Part shown: positions 26,827 through 35,269 of the stretch, piece by piece
Numbering within the stretch: the stretch's first letter is position 1
How the letters are laid out: each line of letters opens with the position of its first letter
Source: Burkholderia sp. Ax-1719
GTDB taxonomy: Bacteria > Pseudomonadota > Gammaproteobacteria > Burkholderiales > Burkholderiaceae
Length of the DNA stretch: 64,000 nucleotides
NCBI RefSeq assembly: GCF_011753055.1
Contig: NZ_VWWJ01000001.1
Span: forward strand, 682,001 to 746,000
Direction: 5' to 3'
Program-made: the position numbers and the translations under genes
The notes under the pieces: generated by a model
Database searches by the model: none
What the model saw: the letters and a program-made list of their open reading frames with translations, nothing else
Told to the model about the DNA's origin: nothing

Positions 26827-28596
26827 GTGGCAAATATCACCAATGACGCGGTGGACGTCGTCGTCGTAGGACTCGGCTGGGCCGGCTCGCTCATGAGCAT
26901 GGAACTCGCCCAGGCCGGTCTCAAAGTGCGCGCGATCGAGCGTGGCGAAGACCGCAGCAATAGCGACTTCGCCTATCCGAAGCCTGCTGATCAATACGCT
27001 TACGCGGTGCGCAACAAGGTCATGGTCACGCCGCGCGACGGCGCGCTGACCGTGCGTCACTCGGCCAGCGACACCGCGCTGCCGACGCGCAAGTGGGGCG
27101 CCTTTGTGCCCGGCACGGGCGTAGGCGGCTCCGGCCTGCACTGGACCGGCGTGCTGATCCGCCCAACGCCGACCGACCTCAAGCTCAAGACTTACGCCGA
27201 TCAGGCCTATAAAAAAGGCCAACTCGAAGAAGGCATGCAGGTGCAGGACTTCCCGTTCACATGGGACGAGATCGAGCCGTATTACGACTTCTTCGACAAG
27301 GTCTGCGGTCTTTCGGCGAATACCGGCAACCTGCGCGGCAAGATCATGGAAGGCGGCGATCCTTTCGAAGGGCCGCGCTCGAATCCCGCGCCGTTGCCCG
27401 CGCTCGAAGACACGCTCAATACCTCCATGTTCGCGGACGCCGCGCGCAAGCTGGGCTATCACCCGTTTCCGAATCCTTCGGCGAATGTATCGCGTGCGTG
27501 GACCAACCCGTACGGCTGCCAGATCGCGCCCTGCAATTACTGCGGCTTTTGCAGCAAGTACCCGTGCCTGAACTTTTCGAAGGCATCGCCGCAGACGGCC
27601 GTGCTCGACGCGCTCAAGCGCATGGACAACTTCTCGTACCGTACCAACGCCAACGTGTTGCGAGTGGATATGCACGAAGACGGCAAGACGGCCAAAGGCG
27701 TGACCTACGCCGACGAGCACGGCAACGAAGTATTCCAGCCTGCGAAAATCGTCGTGCTGGCGGCGTTCCAGTTCGTCAATGTGCGGCTGATGCTGCTCTC
27801 GGGCATCGGCAAGCCTTATGACCCGGTCAGCGGCAAGGGCGTGATCGGTCGTAACTACGCATTCCTGAGCAATGGCGGCGCGACGCTGTTCTTCAAGGAC
27901 AAGAACTTCAATCCGTTCGCCACCGCAGGCGCAACGGGCCAGATGTTCAACGATGTGTCGCCTGGTAATTTCGATGGGCCGTCGCTGGGCATTCTCGGCG
28001 GCGCGAAGATCCATAGCTCGCAGTCCTCGGGCGCACCCATCGGCACGGCGCTGCCGAAGGGCACACCGGCCTGGGGCAAGGGCTGGAAGGAGGGCATGCA
28101 GGACTGGTACGGCCATTCGATGAAGATCAGCATCACGACGAGCTGCATGTCGTATCGCGATCACTACGTCGACCTCGATCCCAATTACAAGGACCCGTGG
28201 GGCCAGCCGCTGCTGCGCATTACGTTCGACTGGAAGCAGAACGAGCTGAAACTTCAGCAGTATCTGCGCAAGATCGTGCTGGACGTGACGAAGGAACTCA
28301 ATCCGGATAGCTATAGCGAGAGCTTCCTGTCGCTCGACTCGCACTGGGACATCACCAAATACGTGTCTACGCACAACGTGGGCGGCGCGGTGATGGGCGA
28401 TTCGCCTGAGACCAGCGCATTGAACCGCTATTTGCAGAGTTGGGATGTGCACAACGTGTTCGTGCCCGGCGGCAATGCGTTCCCGCAGAACTTCCAGGCG
28501 AATCCCACTGCCACGATTGGCGCGATCACGCTGTTCGCCGCGCGCGCGATCAAGGAGCAGTACCTCAAGAACCCCGGCCCGCTCGTGCAAGCATGA
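26827..28596 (+). CDS. GMC-family FAD dehydrogenase large subunit (gluconate 2-dehydrogenase type)
   Basis: The catalytic flavoprotein of the complex, oxidising gluconate or a related polyol or sugar acid in the periplasm. The 589-residue protein begins with a dinucleotide-binding loop VVVVGLGWAGSLMSMELAQA, and carries GTGVGGSGLHWTGVLIR, a cysteine-rich segment (GCQIAPCNYCGFCSKYPC) as in this subgroup, and the C-terminal GMC motif with NVGGAVMG and PGGNAFPQNFQANPTATIGA. It has no signal peptide of its own and would travel with the Tat-tagged small subunit. The start is GTG at 26827 after AGGG. Its stop overlaps the cytochrome start. Confidence 0.92.
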   Translation: MANITNDAVDVVVVGLGWAGSLMSMELAQAGLKVRAIERGEDRSNSDFAYPKPADQYAYAVRNKVMVTPRDGALTVRHSASDTALPTRKWGAFVPGTGVGGSGLHWTGVLIRPTPTDLKLKTYADQAYKKGQLEEGMQVQDFPFTWDEIEPYYDFFDKVCGLSANTGNLRGKIMEGGDPFEGPRSNPAPLPALEDTLNTSMFADAARKLGYHPFPNPSANVSRAWTNPYGCQIAPCNYCGFCSKYPCLNFSKASPQTAVLDALKRMDNFSYRTNANVLRVDMHEDGKTAKGVTYADEHGNEVFQPAKIVVLAAFQFVNVRLMLLSGIGKPYDPVSGKGVIGRNYAFLSNGGATLFFKDKNFNPFATAGATGQMFNDVSPGNFDGPSLGILGGAKIHSSQSSGAPIGTALPKGTPAWGKGWKEGMQDWYGHSMKISITTSCMSYRDHYVDLDPNYKDPWGQPLLRITFDWKQNELKLQQYLRKIVLDVTKELNPDSYSESFLSLDSHWDITKYVSTHNVGGAVMGDSPETSALNRYLQSWDVHNVFVPGGNAFPQNFQANPTATIGAITLFAARAIKEQYLKNPGPLVQA

Positions 28597-29888
28597 CCAT
28601 GACACTATTCAAGACTTTGACGGCTGCAATCATGACGGTTGCGGTGGGGCTGAGCATAAGCGCAGCGCAGGCTCAGCAACAGGCTCAAGGGCAAACCCAG
28701 GACCCCAATCAGGACGCGTTGATCCATCAAGGCGCGTATCTCGCACGCGCAGGCGACTGCATGGCCTGCCATAGTGCGAGCGGCAGAAAACCCTACGCCG
28801 GAGGCCTCGCAATCGAAAGCGGCCTGGGTACGATCTACTCGACCAACATCACGCCGAGTACGCGCGACGGCATCGGTCATTACACGGAAGCGCAATTCTC
28901 GAATGCGTTGCGCAAGGGCATCCGTGCAGACGGCACGCATCTCTATCCGGCGATGCCCTATCCGTCGTACGCAAAACTGACCGATGCCGATGTACACGCG
29001 CTTTACGTGTATTTCATGAAGGGCGTCGCACCGGTCGACGATCCCGCACCGGCCACGAAGCTGAGCTTCCCGTTCAACCAGCGCTGGGGCATGGCGCTGT
29101 GGAACTGGGCGTTTTCATCGGATAAGCCTTTTATCGCGCCGGCAAACGCGAACGCCGAAGTGCAGCGCGGCGCGTATCTGGTCGAAGGGTTGGGCCATTG
29201 CGGCAGTTGCCATACGCCGCGCGGCGTGGCGATGAACGAAAAGGCTTTCGACGGCAGCGACGCGCGGTATCTCTCGGGCGGCAGTCTCAATGGCTGGAGC
29301 GTGCCGCCGTTGCGCGGCATCGCGAAGTGGTCGCGCGCGGATATCGTTGATTATCTGCAGATGGGGCGTAACAGCAAGGCGTCGGTCGCGGGTGAGATGA
29401 CTTCGGTGGTCTATAACGGCACCTCGCATTTGAGCGATGCCGATTTGAATGCGATTGCGGCCTATCTGCAAAGCCTTGGCGGCGATGCGGCACTGGCGGC
29501 GGTTCCAGCGGCGTCGAGCGATACGGCGGCGCATCTCACGGCGGCGAAAAACCTCACGCTCGGCGAGCGTCTTTATCTCGACAATTGCAGCGCGTGTCAC
29601 TTCGTGAATGGCGGCGGCGCGCCGCGCGTGTTCCCGCGCCTGGACGGTGCGAGCGTGGTCAATGCGTCGAGTCCCGATGCGCTGCTGCATATCATCCTTG
29701 CGGGCGCGAAAACGCCTTCTACGGAGAAGGCGCCTTCGGTGCTGCCGATGCCCGGCTTTGCGGCGCGTCTGAACGATGACGAAGTGGCTGCGCTGGCAAC
29801 CTTCGTGCGCGGCGGCTGGACGAATCGCGCGGCGGCGGTGGATGCGGGCGATGTGCGCAAGGTGAGGGCGACGCTGGCAGGGAAGTAA
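28593..29888 (+). CDS. Tri-haem cytochrome c subunit of the gluconate-type dehydrogenase
   Basis: The membrane-associated electron-accepting subunit that passes electrons to ubiquinone or an oxidase. A signal peptide (MTVAVGLSISAAQA) precedes three cytochrome c domains with haem motifs CMACH, CGSCH and CSACH, spread evenly over about 430 residues as in gluconate and alcohol dehydrogenase cytochromes. ATG at 28593 overlaps the flavoprotein stop by four bases; a second ATG two codons later is equally possible. A hairpin terminator follows 30 bases after the stop. Confidence 0.93.
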   Translation: MTMTLFKTLTAAIMTVAVGLSISAAQAQQQAQGQTQDPNQDALIHQGAYLARAGDCMACHSASGRKPYAGGLAIESGLGTIYSTNITPSTRDGIGHYTEAQFSNALRKGIRADGTHLYPAMPYPSYAKLTDADVHALYVYFMKGVAPVDDPAPATKLSFPFNQRWGMALWNWAFSSDKPFIAPANANAEVQRGAYLVEGLGHCGSCHTPRGVAMNEKAFDGSDARYLSGGSLNGWSVPPLRGIAKWSRADIVDYLQMGRNSKASVAGEMTSVVYNGTSHLSDADLNAIAAYLQSLGGDAALAAVPAASSDTAAHLTAAKNLTLGERLYLDNCSACHFVNGGGAPRVFPRLDGASVVNASSPDALLHIILAGAKTPSTEKAPSVLPMPGFAARLNDDEVAALATFVRGGWTNRAAAVDAGDVRKVRATLAGK

Positions 29889-29919
29889 TGCCGTAGCTGA
29901 AATTAACCTGCAAGCGCGA

Positions 29920-29968
29920 GGCCGGTGATTTAAAGGACGATCGTTCTTTGAACCACCGGCCGTTTTCA
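29920..29968 (+). terminator. Terminator of the gluconate dehydrogenase operon
   Basis: GGCCGGTG at 29920 and CACCGGCC at 29954 pair exactly, with inner TTAAAG/CTTTGAA extending the stem, followed by GTTTTCATT. Confidence 0.75.
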
Positions 29969-30100
29969 TTGAAACCGGGCCAGCAGCACAGGCATGCATA
30001 GCGCTACTAAGGACAGCCACAAAAACTTCACACAGCCCACCTTAAAGCACTCCCAGGCGCTCGCGCGATCGTAGTAGGATTTCAAAAGGTAAGGTGTCTG

Positions 30101-30136
30101 GCGCTTAAGCGGCTTAACCCGCTTAACTCGCTTAAC
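30101..30136. repeat. Four tandem 9-bp repeats upstream of the IclR pair
   Basis: Four consecutive 9-bp units of the form NNGCTTAAN (GCGCTTAAG, CGGCTTAAC, CCGCTTAAC, TCGCTTAAC) end 49 bases before the start of the HTH-only IclR gene. They lie where a promoter or operator would be. Confidence 0.7.
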
Positions 30137-30185
30137 CCCCATAAGCCACGCACCATCGCTTCGAGTCGCTCAGACGGAGACGCCC

Positions 30186-30566
30186 ATGGCTCCCGACAGG
30201 CTCCAATCGCCGACGCCTCGCGCAAGGCGTCACGACAGCACGCAAAGCGCAAACGATATTCGGGCCGCCACGCCCCAGGGAAAACGCGCAGAGAGCGACC
30301 CCATGGTTGCACCGCTCGCGCGTGGGCTGGCCATTCTCTGTGCATTCGGGCGGGGGCGCGCCTGGCTCGGCAATCTCGACATCGCGCAGGAAACGGGCAT
30401 CCCCGCGCCTACGGTTTCGCGTCTGCTCCATTCATTGCTCGTGCTGGGCTACGTGCAGCAGGACGAGACCACGCGCCTGTATGCGCTTGCGCCAGCCGCG
30501 CTCGCACTCGGTTACGCCGCCGTTGCCGCTCCGCCGCAGCGTTCGCCCGACGCTCCCCAGGAGTGA
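30186..30566 (+). CDS. HTH-only IclR-type protein
   Basis: A 126-residue protein containing only an IclR winged helix-turn-helix (PMVAPLARGLAILCAFGRGR, then LDIAQETGIPAPTVSRLLHS and LLVLGYV), after a basic, disordered N-terminus of about 38 residues. The effector-binding domain of IclR regulators is absent and the protein ends just after the wing. An internal ATG at 30303 would give an 87-residue form. It overlaps the start region of a full IclR gene, with AGGAG placed at its own 3' end, so the two are made together. It may be a DNA-binding partner or competitor of its neighbour. Confidence 0.75.
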   Translation: MAPDRLQSPTPRARRHDSTQSANDIRAATPQGKRAESDPMVAPLARGLAILCAFGRGRAWLGNLDIAQETGIPAPTVSRLLHSLLVLGYVQQDETTRLYALAPAALALGYAAVAAPPQRSPDAPQE

Positions 30567-30568
30567 CC

Positions 30569-31405
30569 ATGTCGCATGACGCGCCCGTCACTTTGACACT
30601 CGATCGCGGCCTGCAAGTGCTGCGGGCCTTCCGCGCCAACAGCGCGCCACTCACCGATAGCGAACTGGCGCAGCGTACGGGATTGCCACGCACGGCCGTG
30701 GTGCGGCTGGCAGCGACGCTGCTCCATCTTGGCTATCTGCGCCACGCGGCGGGCGGCACGCAATTCGAACTGGCCTCGGGCGTGGCAGGCATCGGTCAGG
30801 CGTGGCTCGACGCGGATCCGATTGCGCGCGCCGCCACGCCGGTCATTCAGGCGCTGGCCGACAAATTGGGCATGGCGGTCGCGCTTGCCGTACCGGACCA
30901 GCTCGATATGCTCACGATCGCGTATGGCGCGCCGGAATCGGTGAAATCGGTGGAATCGGTGGATTCAATGCGAGCGGCGGCGTGCGTCGAATCGCCGCGC
31001 ATGGGCGTAGGCAGCCTCGCGTCTATGGCGCGCACCGCTATAGGGCACGCGTGGCTGTGGGGCCTGCCCGAATACGAGCGCCGACGCTATTTCCTGCGCC
31101 TCCTGGAGGTGGCCAATACGCAAGCCGCATCGCTAAGGAAAGCTATTGAATTATCTTTCGAGGCATTGCGCGAATGGGGTGGGTGCGCCGTGCAGGAGAC
31201 ATTCGAGCACGTCGTATACGGCTCAATCGCGCTGCCACTGCGCGCCGGGCAATGGCGCATGCCGATGGCGCTTGGCGTGACCACCACCGATTTTTCGTCC
31301 GATCTCGCGAACTTACGTACCGGTGTATTACCCGATCTGAGCCAGGCGGCGCGCGAACTCACCGTGTTGCTCGCCGATATTCGCGTGGGGCCACCGGGGC
31401 ATTGA
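30569..31405 (+). CDS. IclR-family transcriptional regulator
   Basis: A 278-residue regulator with an N-terminal IclR winged helix (LTLDRGLQVLRAF, then LAQRTGLPRTAVVRLAATLL) and an effector domain (DPIARAATPVIQALADKLGM and GSLASMARTAIGHAWLWG). The ATG at 30569 has AGGAG six bases upstream; a GTG at 30563 overlaps the previous stop. The effector domain contains an unusual SVKSVESVDSM segment encoded by a 9-bp tandem repeat (30935-30970). The target and effector are unknown; no catabolic operon is adjacent except the gluconate dehydrogenase genes upstream. Confidence 0.88.
   Translation: MSHDAPVTLTLDRGLQVLRAFRANSAPLTDSELAQRTGLPRTAVVRLAATLLHLGYLRHAAGGTQFELASGVAGIGQAWLDADPIARAATPVIQALADKLGMAVALAVPDQLDMLTIAYGAPESVKSVESVDSMRAAACVESPRMGVGSLASMARTAIGHAWLWGLPEYERRRYFLRLLEVANTQAASLRKAIELSFEALREWGGCAVQETFEHVVYGSIALPLRAGQWRMPMALGVTTTDFSSDLANLRTGVLPDLSQAARELTVLLADIRVGPPGH
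30935..30970 (+). repeat. 9-bp tandem repeat inside the IclR gene
   Basis: Units GAATCGGTG, AAATCGGTG, GAATCGGTG and the degenerate GATTCAATG follow each other in frame and encode SV-K/E/D steps. Length change here would keep the frame. Confidence 0.7.
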
Positions 31406-31527
31406 AGCGTTTCCGATGTCGTCGTTAGCTTACAACACGATTTCATTCATATTTTCTTGCGTTCATATTCTCGCGATACGATTGCCCGTTCCGTTTGACT
31501 GGATTGATTCGAAGGAACTCAGGGCAT

Positions 31528-31962
31528 ATGAAATACGAACACGCGTTGCAAAAAGCGATCAAGGGGCGGCTTGAGCGCGCGATGGAAATGGCGGAACTGT
31601 TTGGCCTTTTCATCATCGGTATCGGCACGGTTGCCGCGATGGTGCATCTGATCTGGCGCATGGTGAATTCGGATGGCGTTTCGCTGACCGATCTGCTGCT
31701 GATGTTCCTCTACCTCGAAGTGTTCGCGATGGTCGGCCAGTATCTCAAGGCGGGTCAACTGCCCGTGCGCTTTCCGCTCTACATTGCGATGGTGTCGATC
31801 GCGCGGGATCTGATCCTGCGCGCGGGCATGAATACCGAACTGCATCTGCTCGCGTCGGCGGGCGCCATCGTGCTGATCGCGCTGGGTGTACTGATGATCC
31901 GTTATGGCCAGTACAAATACCCCAGTGATACGGTCGAACAGAAGACCGAAGAAACCAAGTAA
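31528..31962 (+). CDS. psiE: PsiE-family phosphate-starvation-inducible membrane protein
   Basis: A 144-residue inner-membrane protein with four predicted helices. It matches PsiE by the order and sequence of its helices (MAELFGLFIIGIGTVAAMVH, LLLMFLYLEVFAMVGQYL, FPLYIAMVSIARDLIL and a last helix near LIALGVLMIRYGQYKYP). The function of PsiE is not known beyond induction by phosphate limitation in E. coli. ATG at 31528 is preceded by AAGGAACTCAGGG. No Pho box was identified with confidence. Confidence 0.88.
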   Translation: MKYEHALQKAIKGRLERAMEMAELFGLFIIGIGTVAAMVHLIWRMVNSDGVSLTDLLLMFLYLEVFAMVGQYLKAGQLPVRFPLYIAMVSIARDLILRAGMNTELHLLASAGAIVLIALGVLMIRYGQYKYPSDTVEQKTEETK

Positions 31963-32313
31963 TTCCGCATGAATGAAAGCGGCGCGATTTCAAGCCGCTG
32001 GATTTAAAGTCGTTTCTCTCTCCGCTTAAAAAGCCGCGTGCGCCTCGCACGCGGCTTCCCGACTCTCTTCAAATTCTCTGCAAAAGCGTCAGGTTTTCGT
32101 AACCCCGACGCAGGCTTTCGGCGCTTGCGTGCTGCCTGAAAGCCGCCTTTTTCTCCCTTGTCGTTTCCGCGCAAGTCGTCGTCGCGTTTGCTACGTTCGC
32201 GCGCATTTTGCCGCGCGAGGATTGAGCATCGGACGGCCTCGCTTGCCGCATGGCCCGCAGCGCCGCTCCGCCACACGTTAGCGATCGATACGACGACTAC
32301 CAAGGAGAATGAG
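31963..32313. other. Non-coding gap between psiE and choX-like gene
   Basis: No gene is seen in these 351 bases. Two hairpins follow psiE (arms at 31978/31994 and the strong one at 32031-32057). The remaining 250 bases must hold the choX promoter; I see no clear operator. Confidence 0.55.
32031..32057. terminator. Strong 12-bp hairpin after psiE
   Basis: AAGCCGCGTGCG and its perfect complement flank a three-base CCT loop. A T-run is present only on the minus-strand side, so it may end psiE transcripts without a canonical U-tract, or work on the other strand. Confidence 0.6.
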
Positions 32314-33264
32314 ATGGCCCGATTCAGGACAGTCCCGGTTTGCGCCGCCGCACTAATGGTGTTCGCGTGCTCCAGCGCCTTCGCCGCCGACCCGGCCGCG
32401 TGCAAGAGCGTGCGCTTCGCCGATGTCGGCTGGACCGATATCGCCGCGACTACAGGGCTTGCCTCGACCATTCTCGCGGGCCTGGGCTACGCGCCCACGA
32501 CGACGCTCGCGTCGGTGCCCATCACGTTTGCGGGCCTGAAGTCGAAGCAGATCGACGTGTTCCTCGGTTACTGGTCGCCCACCATGGACCCGATCATCGA
32601 TCCGTTCGTGAAGGCCGGCACGATCAAGGTGCTCAATACGCCCAATCTCACGGGCGCGAAATACACGCTGGCCGTGCCCGATTATGTTTATCAGGGCGGT
32701 CTGCATTCGTTCCAGGACATCGCCAAATATGCGGACAAACTGCAAGGCCGCATCTACGGCATCGAGCCGGGCAACGACGGCAATGCACTGATCCAGAAGA
32801 TGATCAGCGCCAATCAGTTCGATCTGGGCAAGTTCAAGCTGGTGGAATCGAGCGAGGCGGGCATGCTGGTGCAGGTCAATCGCGCGATCCGCGACAAGCA
32901 GTGGATTGTGTTCCTTGGTTGGGAACCGCATCCGATGAACGTGCAGATGAAGATCGATTACCTCACCGGCGGCGATGCGGTCTTCGGCCCCAACTATGGT
33001 GAAGCGCGCGTGCTGACCGCCGTGCCGCCCGACTATAGCGCGCGTTGCCCGAACGTCGCGAAGTTCGTTTCCAACCTGCAATTCACGACCTCGATCGAAA
33101 ACCATCTGATGGTGCCGATCATGAACAAGGAAGACCCGGAGAAAGCCGCCGCCGCGTGGCTCAAGGGCAATCCGCAGATGCTGGACAAATGGCTCGCGGG
33201 TGTGACGACGCTTGACGGCAAGCCCGGTCTGCCAGCCGTGCGTGCTTATGTGGGCGCGCAGTGA
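32314..33264 (+). CDS. choX: Choline/betaine ABC transporter periplasmic binding protein (orphan)
   Basis: A 316-residue type II periplasmic binding protein of the ProX/ChoX (OpuAC) family that captures choline or a related quaternary amine. The signal peptide ends SSAFA. The family pattern is clear: VGWTDIAATTGLASTILAGL, DVFLGYWSPTMDPI, the aromatic ligand cage region and FLGWEPHPMN. AAGGAG lies six bases before the ATG at 32314. No permease or ATPase gene accompanies it; in Pseudomonas aeruginosa similar orphan binding proteins (BetX, CaiX) use the CbcWV core. It lies close to betIBA and just before an APC permease gene. Confidence 0.9.
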   Translation: MARFRTVPVCAAALMVFACSSAFAADPAACKSVRFADVGWTDIAATTGLASTILAGLGYAPTTTLASVPITFAGLKSKQIDVFLGYWSPTMDPIIDPFVKAGTIKVLNTPNLTGAKYTLAVPDYVYQGGLHSFQDIAKYADKLQGRIYGIEPGNDGNALIQKMISANQFDLGKFKLVESSEAGMLVQVNRAIRDKQWIVFLGWEPHPMNVQMKIDYLTGGDAVFGPNYGEARVLTAVPPDYSARCPNVAKFVSNLQFTTSIENHLMVPIMNKEDPEKAAAAWLKGNPQMLDKWLAGVTTLDGKPGLPAVRAYVGAQ

Positions 33265-33472
33265 CGTAGTGAAAGAGGTAGCGAATACAAGCAGTCGAGC
33301 AGGGCCGCAGGCATGGAGTGTGCGCACTCTGGCCATTTTGTCTGCGGATTTCCGGTGACGGTTATGTGCGCGTAGTGAGCCAGGCAGCGCGCTACGCGGC
33401 ACCGGAAATCAGAGCAGGCACCGATAGGCCCGGTAATTTTGTTCGATTAGCGTTGAACAAAGGAGGAGATAG

Positions 33473-35119
33473 ATGGAGCAAGCAGGAATCAGCACAGGCA
33501 GCGCGGAACAAGGCCGCGCAAGCGAGAGCCAGGGCTCGGGACTGCGGCGCGGTCTCACCTGGAAAGACGCATTCTGGGTAACGAGCGGCGTGCCTGCGGG
33601 CGTGCTGTTCACACTGGGCGGCGTGTGCGCCACCATCGGTCAGCCCGCATGGGCGATCTGGATCGCATCAATCACGATGGGCCTGATCCAGAGTGCAACC
33701 TATGCAGAAATTTCGGGCCTTTTTCCCCACAAGTCGGGCGGTGCATCGGTTTATGGCGCGATTGGCTGGGTGCGCTACAGCAAACTGGTCGCGCCCGTTT
33801 CCGTATGGTGCAACTGGCTCGCGTGGTCGCCCATGCTTGCGCTGGGTTGCGGACTGGCCGCGAATTACGCGCTCGCCACGCTGTTCCCACCCGAAGCGGC
33901 CGTGCGTCAATGGCACTGGACCATTGCGAATCTGGGCTTTATCCAGCACGGTCTCACGTTGCGCATTAACGCTACGTTTCTGATTGCGGCGGCGTTTCTG
34001 CTCATCACCTTCCGTTTGCAACATAGCGGCGCATCGAAGGCAGCGCGCACGCAGAAGATTCTGGGCATTGCATCGCTCACACCGCTCCTGATCGTCGGCA
34101 TCGTGCCGTTCGTGACGGGCGACATCCCCAGCAAACATCTGTTCCCGCTGCTGCCGCTCGGTCATGACGCGCATGGCAATCTTACGGCATCGTTATTCGG
34201 TGCGTGGAACGGGCAGGGCGTGGTGATGGCGCTCGGCGCAATGTTCATGGCGGGCTGGGCATCGTACGGTTTCGAAACAGCGGTCTGCTACACGCGCGAA
34301 TTCCGCGATCCGCGCCGCGATACGGCGCGCGCGATCTTCTGGTCGGGCGCGCTGTGCCTCGTCGTGATGACGCTCGTGCCGCTCGCGTTTCAAGGCGCGC
34401 TGGGCACCCAGGCGATGCTCGATCCGAGTATCGGCGATGGCACCGGCGTCGGCACGGCCATGGCTTCGATTGTTGGCGGCGGCGCGTGGGTCGGCAATGT
34501 GGTGGTCGTGATGCTGATGCTCTCGATCCTGCTGATCGTGATGACGTCGATGATGGGTTCGTCGCGCACGCTCTATCAGGCATCCGTCGATGGCTGGCTG
34601 CCGCGCTATCTTTCGCGCGTGAATGAGCACGGCGCGCCGACGGCGGCGATGTGGACCGACCTCGGCTTCAATCTGATTCTGCTGGCGATGTCCGATTACA
34701 TGACGGTGCTGTCGATCTCGAACGTCTGCTACATGTTGTTCGTATTCCTGAATCTTCAGTCAGGCTGGATTCATCGCATGGACCGGCCCACGTGGCATCG
34801 GCCGTTCCGTTGCCCGGCGTGGCTGCTGGCTGCGGGGGCGGTATGCGGTTACGCGAACCTCGTGTTCGTGGGGGCGGGCGCGAATCTGCAAGGCGAAAAC
34901 ACCCTGCGCGATGGGCTCTTTGCGGTGCTGCTGATCGTGCCGGTATTCGCGTATCGCCATTACTGGCAGGATCGTGGCCGCTTTCCGGCTGGCAGCGCGC
35001 ATGACATGGAACTGGAAGCGACTACACGGAGCGCGTGGAAGTCGCTGGCGCCTTATGGCGCGCTGGTGCTGGCGGCATTGACGGTGGCCGTTTCGCATTA
35101 CTTCGCAGCGCGGGTTTAA
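33473..35119 (+). CDS. APC-superfamily permease, probably for an amine or amino acid
   Basis: A 548-residue membrane protein with about 12 hydrophobic helices. It has the APC-type first helix (KDAFWVTSGVPAGVLFTLGG), the second segment (LIQSATYAEISGLFPHKSGGASVYGAI) and GWASYGFETAVCYTREFRDPRRDTARA. The last of these is like helix 6 of basic amino acid and ethanolamine-type permeases. The ribosome site AAAGGAGG is ideal for the ATG at 33473. It follows the choX-like gene by about 208 bases and converges with betA, so a quaternary amine or related amine is the likely substrate; this is inference from context. Confidence 0.85.
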   Translation: MEQAGISTGSAEQGRASESQGSGLRRGLTWKDAFWVTSGVPAGVLFTLGGVCATIGQPAWAIWIASITMGLIQSATYAEISGLFPHKSGGASVYGAIGWVRYSKLVAPVSVWCNWLAWSPMLALGCGLAANYALATLFPPEAAVRQWHWTIANLGFIQHGLTLRINATFLIAAAFLLITFRLQHSGASKAARTQKILGIASLTPLLIVGIVPFVTGDIPSKHLFPLLPLGHDAHGNLTASLFGAWNGQGVVMALGAMFMAGWASYGFETAVCYTREFRDPRRDTARAIFWSGALCLVVMTLVPLAFQGALGTQAMLDPSIGDGTGVGTAMASIVGGGAWVGNVVVVMLMLSILLIVMTSMMGSSRTLYQASVDGWLPRYLSRVNEHGAPTAAMWTDLGFNLILLAMSDYMTVLSISNVCYMLFVFLNLQSGWIHRMDRPTWHRPFRCPAWLLAAGAVCGYANLVFVGAGANLQGENTLRDGLFAVLLIVPVFAYRHYWQDRGRFPAGSAHDMELEATTRSAWKSLAPYGALVLAALTVAVSHYFAARV

Positions 35120-35209
35120 AGGCGCTTTAAAGCACGCATTGGATGGCGGCGTGACGTGTGACTGGAAATCCAGTTGCGGGTCACGCCGCTTATGTTTTTC
35201 GAGGATGTG

Positions 35210-35244
35210 AAAAAGCCCCGAATCCGCAAGCAGATTCGGGGCTT
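35210..35244 (-). terminator. Intrinsic terminator of the betIBA operon
   Basis: AAGCCCCGAATC and its exact complement flank an eight-base loop; on the minus strand the stem is followed by TTTTT. It lies 26 bases after the betA stop, between the convergent betA and permease genes. Confidence 0.85.
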
Positions 35245-35269
35245 CGTACTTCGGCGATGCGTACTTCTG

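Noticed and set aside
26764..28605. A 613-codon minus-strand frame opposite the GMC dehydrogenase gene
   Set aside because: It is a shadow of the GMC codon pattern with no ribosome site or domain; the same holds for the 738-codon frame opposite dgcB at 56036-58252.
30935..30970. CRISPR-like repeat
   Set aside because: The units are 9 bp without spacers and lie in frame inside a regulator gene.
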